Assembly (NCBI GenBank): GCA_023428425.1
Contig: JAEYYP010000317.1
Span: forward strand, 1-8,945
Length of the DNA stretch: 8,945 nucleotides
Source of the DNA: Pseudomonadota bacterium
Lineage (GTDB): Bacteria > Pseudomonadota > Alphaproteobacteria > Rhizobiales > Devosiaceae
Direction: 5' to 3'
Positions 6,793 through 8,945 of this stretch are shown here, piece by piece. Made by a program: the position numbers and the translations under genes. Each line of letters starts with the position of its first letter. Positions within the stretch are counted from its first letter, which is position 1. The notes under the pieces are model-generated. The model worked only from the letters and a program-made list of their open reading frames with translations, ran no database searches and was not told where the DNA came from.

Positions 6793-6798
6793 AAGGAG
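6793..6798 (+). promoter_or_regulatory. Ribosome binding site of the OpuBC/YehZ-like binding protein
   Basis: AAGGAG lies six bases before the ATG at 6805. This places the start at the signal peptide and rules against an in-frame TTG at 6775 that would add ten residues. It is one of the few strong Shine-Dalgarno sites in the rightward operon, consistent with high demand for a periplasmic receptor. Confidence 0.8.
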
Positions 6799-6804
6799 AC
6801 CATC

Positions 6805-7713
6805 ATGCTCTCGAAGAAACTGCTCGGCGCCGCAGCGGCGCTTGCCTTCACGGTGACTGCTGCCAACGCGCAGGTCGTCGTTTCGTCCAAGATCGATACC
6901 GAAGGCGGGCTGCTCGGCAACATCATCAGCCAGGTGCTGCAGGCCAACGGTATTGCAGTGACCGAGAAGATCCAGCTCGGCGGCACCCCGGTGGTCCGCG
7001 AGGCGATCACCGCCGGCCAGATCGACATCTACCCCGAGTACACCGGGAACGCCGCGTTCTTCTTCAACAGGGCCGACGATCCGCTGTGGAACGACGCTGC
7101 CAAGGCCTATGAGGAAGCCAAGAAGCTCGACTACGACGCGAACAAGATCGTCTGGCTGAACCCGGCCCCGGCGAACAACACCTGGGCCGTCGCCGTCCGC
7201 AAGGAAGTCGCCGACGCCAACAACATCAAGACCTTCTCGGACCTCGGCGCCTATATCGCCGGCGGTGGCGAGTTCAAGCTCGCGGCCTCGGCCGAGTTCG
7301 TCTCGTCCCCCGCGGCCCTGCCGAAGTTCCAGGAAGTCTACGGCTTCACCCTGAAGCCCGAGCAACTGGTGACGCTCTCGGGAGGTGACACCGCCGCGAC
7401 CATCGCGGCCGCCGCTCAGCAGACCAATGGCGTCAACGCTGCCATGGTCTATGGCACCGATGGCGGCATCGCTCCCTCCGGCCTCGTGGTGGCCGAGGAC
7501 GACAAGGGCGTGCAGCCGGTCTACGAGCCCGCTCCGATCATCCGCGAGGCGGTGCTCCAGGCCAACCCGCAGATCGAGGAGCTGCTGAAGCCGGTGTTCG
7601 AGAAGCTCGATCTCGCCACCCTGCAGGACCTGAACGGCCGCATCCAGGTCGGTGGCGAAGCCGCCAAGGACGTCGCCGTCGACTGGCTGAAGACCAACGG
7701 CTTCCTGAAGTAA
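6805..7713 (+). CDS. Quaternary-amine (OpuBC/YehZ/OsmF-type) periplasmic binding protein
   Basis: This 302-residue protein begins with a Sec signal peptide (residues 1-22, KKLLGAAAALAFTVTA core, cut after Ala-Asn-Ala22). The mature protein shows the OpuAC-domain pattern: VVSSKIDTEGGLLGNII near the start, then LGGTPVVREAITAGQIDIYPEYTG at about 58-81, where the DIYPEYTG motif is diagnostic. NNTWAVAVRK and AALPKFQEVYGF follow. Family members bind glycine betaine, choline, carnitine and related cations through aromatic side chains in the cleft. The ergothioneine receptor domain EgtU belongs to the same broad group. Encoded 99 bp after the MIO-less lyase and before a matching permease, it most likely delivers that enzyme's substrate. 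It lacks a lipobox cysteine, so it should be freely periplasmic. The ligand itself is not determined. Confidence 0.92.
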   Translation: MLSKKLLGAAAALAFTVTAANAQVVVSSKIDTEGGLLGNIISQVLQANGIAVTEKIQLGGTPVVREAITAGQIDIYPEYTGNAAFFFNRADDPLWNDAAKAYEEAKKLDYDANKIVWLNPAPANNTWAVAVRKEVADANNIKTFSDLGAYIAGGGEFKLAASAEFVSSPAALPKFQEVYGFTLKPEQLVTLSGGDTAATIAAAAQQTNGVNAAMVYGTDGGIAPSGLVVAEDDKGVQPVYEPAPIIREAVLQANPQIEELLKPVFEKLDLATLQDLNGRIQVGGEAAKDVAVDWLKTNGFLK

Positions 7714-7738
7714 GCTGACAGGTCTGGCAGTGATTTTG

Positions 7739-7774
7739 GGGGTGGGCAGGTCCGCTGCCCACCCCTAGTGTTTT
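7739..7774 (+). terminator. Strong hairpin with short T-tract after the binding-protein gene (leaky terminator or stabiliser)
   Basis: A perfect 11-bp stem GGGGTGGGCAG / CTGCCCACCCC (7739-7749 and 7755-7765) surrounds the loop GTCCG, and the sequence TAGTGTTTT follows. It starts 25 bases after the stop codon of the binding protein. The broken T-tract and the permease gene downstream on the same strand suggest partial termination or 3'-end protection, which would leave more receptor than permease. Confidence 0.6.
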
Positions 7775-7814
7775 GAAATGCTTGAGCCCGCAACTCTCAT
7801 CGGTATCGCGACGT

Positions 7815-7972
7815 CCACCGCCCCCCTTGCGGGGGAGGTAGCGAAGCTTGGCGCACAGGCGCCTAGCGTAGCTAGGAGGGGGGTATCGCCTCGGCCTCGG
7901 CTGTACCCCCTCCCTAGCTCCGCTAAGGCTTCGCCCAAGCTGCGCTACCCACCCCGCAAGGGGGAGGGTGGG
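7815..7972. repeat. Nested palindromic intergenic repeat, copy 3 (longest arms)
   Basis: Arms 7815-7885 and 7904-7972 are inverted copies with scattered mismatches. Matched blocks include CCCCCTTGCGGGG, GGTAGCG.AGCTTGG, GAGCTAGG and GAGGGGGTA (dot marks a mismatch). The loop is only about 18 bases, so the RNA would fold into a hairpin of some 158 bases. Each arm also has its own small stem (CCCCC-TTG-CGGGG type). It ends 8 bases before the permease start codon, so the purine-rich end of the repeat (GGGGGAGGGTGGG) is the only ribosome-site-like tract available to that gene. Confidence 0.82.
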
Positions 7973-7980
7973 TGCCTCGC

Positions 7981-8945
7981 ATGAGCGCCGCGGTTGCTAC
8001 AGCCCCCCGCCGCATTGCCGTCGACAAGCTCGGCGTGCTGATTGGGCTCATCGCCATCGTGGCGGCTTTCCTGCCCTTCGCGGCGTTTCGCGCCAACCGC
8101 ATCGTGCTGGGCGTGGGCAAGTCCGTGTTCGAGGCGCTGCCGACGTGGGAGGCATTGCTGCTGGCCGTGGCGTTCGGTGGTGCGATCGTCGTCACGCTGC
8201 TGCGGACGCCCAACCTGCTGCGCCTGGCCGCCAGCCTTGCGATGCTGGCCTTTCTCTTCATCGCCATCGGCATCGCGGCGACGTTCCTTACGCCCGAAGG
8301 CGATCGGCTGGCGCGCGTCTCGCCGGGGGCGGGGTTTTGGCTTGCCGCCTTCGCCTTCGCCCTTCTCGCCGCCGACAGCTTCACCCGGCTGAAGCTGTCG
8401 CCCTGGCTGCGCATATTGGCGCTGCTGCTGGTGTCGGCCGGCATCGCGCTGCTGCTCTGGTCGGGCGCCTGGAGTGATCTTTCGATCCTCAAGGAGTACG
8501 CCAACCGCGCTGACGCCTTCTGGCGCGAGGGGCAGACGCATGTCGCGCTGGCGCTGGGGTCGCTGGGTGCGGCGACCGTGGTCGGTATTCCGCTCGGCAT
8601 CCTGTGCCAGCGCGTTCCGCCGATGCGGGCGGCAGTGCTGAACGTCCTCAATGCCGTGCAGACGATCCCCTCGATCGCGCTATTCGGACTCCTGATCGCG
8701 CCGCTTGCGTGGGTGGCGGCGAACGTCCCGGGTGCCTCGGCCGTCGGCATCTCGGGGATCGGGGCCGCGCCGGCCATGGTGGCGCTCTTCGCCTATTCGC
8801 TGCTGCCGGTCGTCGCCAACACGGTGGTGGGCCTCGAAGGCGTGCCGCCAGCCGCCACCGACGCGGCGCGCGGCATGGGCATGACCAGTTGGCAGCGGTT
8901 GGCTGGCGTGGAGTTTCCGCTGGCTTTCCCCGTGATCCTCACCGG
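7981..8945 (+). CDS. OpuBB/YehY-type ABC permease with extra N-terminal membrane domain (runs off right edge)
   Basis: The frame is open from the ATG at 7981 to the window end (321 complete codons). Residues 17-36 (LGVLIGLIAIVAAFLPFAAF), about 54-72, 78-102, 113-130 and 141-160 form an N-terminal block of about five hydrophobic segments. After a soluble stretch (about 161-186) the permease core starts with HVALALGSLGAATVVGIPLG. It continues with the family motif LNAVQTIPSIALFGLL (about 223-238) and an EAA-like loop GVPPAATDAARGMGMTSWQR near 287-306. Known: YehY/YehW-type permeases carry such N-terminal extensions, while plain OpuBB proteins do not. It should pair with the receptor encoded upstream, and an ATPase is expected beyond the edge. 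The start codon is tight against a palindromic repeat. Expected full length is about 370-390 residues, so only the C-terminal end is missing. Confidence 0.88.
   Translation, partial: MSAAVATAPRRIAVDKLGVLIGLIAIVAAFLPFAAFRANRIVLGVGKSVFEALPTWEALLLAVAFGGAIVVTLLRTPNLLRLAASLAMLAFLFIAIGIAATFLTPEGDRLARVSPGAGFWLAAFAFALLAADSFTRLKLSPWLRILALLLVSAGIALLLWSGAWSDLSILKEYANRADAFWREGQTHVALALGSLGAATVVGIPLGILCQRVPPMRAAVLNVLNAVQTIPSIALFGLLIAPLAWVAANVPGASAVGISGIGAAPAMVALFAYSLLPVVANTVVGLEGVPPAATDAARGMGMTSWQRLAGVEFPLAFPVILT

Noticed and set aside
5053..7365. Long open frames in other frames and on the minus strand over the lyase and the quaternary-amine receptor
   Set aside because: Composition is low-complexity Arg/Ala/Gly and the true frames carry conserved family motifs throughout.
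7815..7972. CRISPR array or IS-element ends
   Set aside because: The structure is a single long inverted repeat with a short loop, without regular spacers, a transposase or flanking target duplication that I can see.
7923..8777. Minus-strand open frame of 284 codons across the right-edge permease
   Set aside because: The plus frame from 7981 encodes clear membrane helices and the OpuBB motif; the minus product is a Ser/Ala/Arg-rich shadow.

Overview
This is a GC-rich window (by eye well above 60% G+C) with dense coding, periplasmic-binding-protein ABC importers and arrays of nested intergenic palindromes. That combination suggests an alphaproteobacterium, most likely of the Hyphomicrobiales (a Devosia-like genome would fit). 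The taxonomic call is an inference from style, not from a marker gene. No rRNA, tRNA, CRISPR array, transposase or phage gene is visible. The locus looks like one divergently transcribed catabolic island for a small nitrogen-containing molecule.

Leftward arm (minus strand, read from 3486 down to 1): an NMT1/THI5-type periplasmic binding protein, an ABC ATPase, a SsuC/TauC-type permease, then a cytosine-deaminase-like amidohydrolase that runs off the left edge. The ATPase and permease genes overlap by one base. A strong GC hairpin follows the binding-protein gene, and a nested palindromic repeat separates the permease from the amidohydrolase.

Central control region (3487-3711): about 225 bp between the two divergent arms. 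It carries a perfect GTGCCC-GT-GGGCAC palindrome and no convincing sigma-70 promoter.

Rightward arm (plus strand, 3712 to the right edge): a RidA-fold protein lacking the family's key arginine, a creatininase-family metallohydrolase, a full-length homologue of histidine/phenylalanine ammonia-lyases, an OpuBC/YehZ-type (quaternary-amine) binding protein, and an OpuBB/YehY-type permease that runs off the right edge. Two more nested palindromic repeats and a second strong hairpin lie in the gaps.

The standout is the lyase at 5158-6705. The Ala-Ser-Gly triad that cyclises into the MIO electrophile is replaced by Thr-Ala with one residue deleted, while other active-site positions (Tyr59, His89, Asn202, Gln275, Arg281, Glu410) remain. 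A MIO-less lyase next to a quaternary-amine importer suggests elimination of a trimethylamine-type leaving group from an aromatic betaine. Ergothionase acting on ergothioneine is the known precedent. The flanking cyclic-amide hydrolases (amidohydrolase, creatininase family) could then open the ring products. This pathway is a hypothesis: no thiourocanate hydratase is present in the window.
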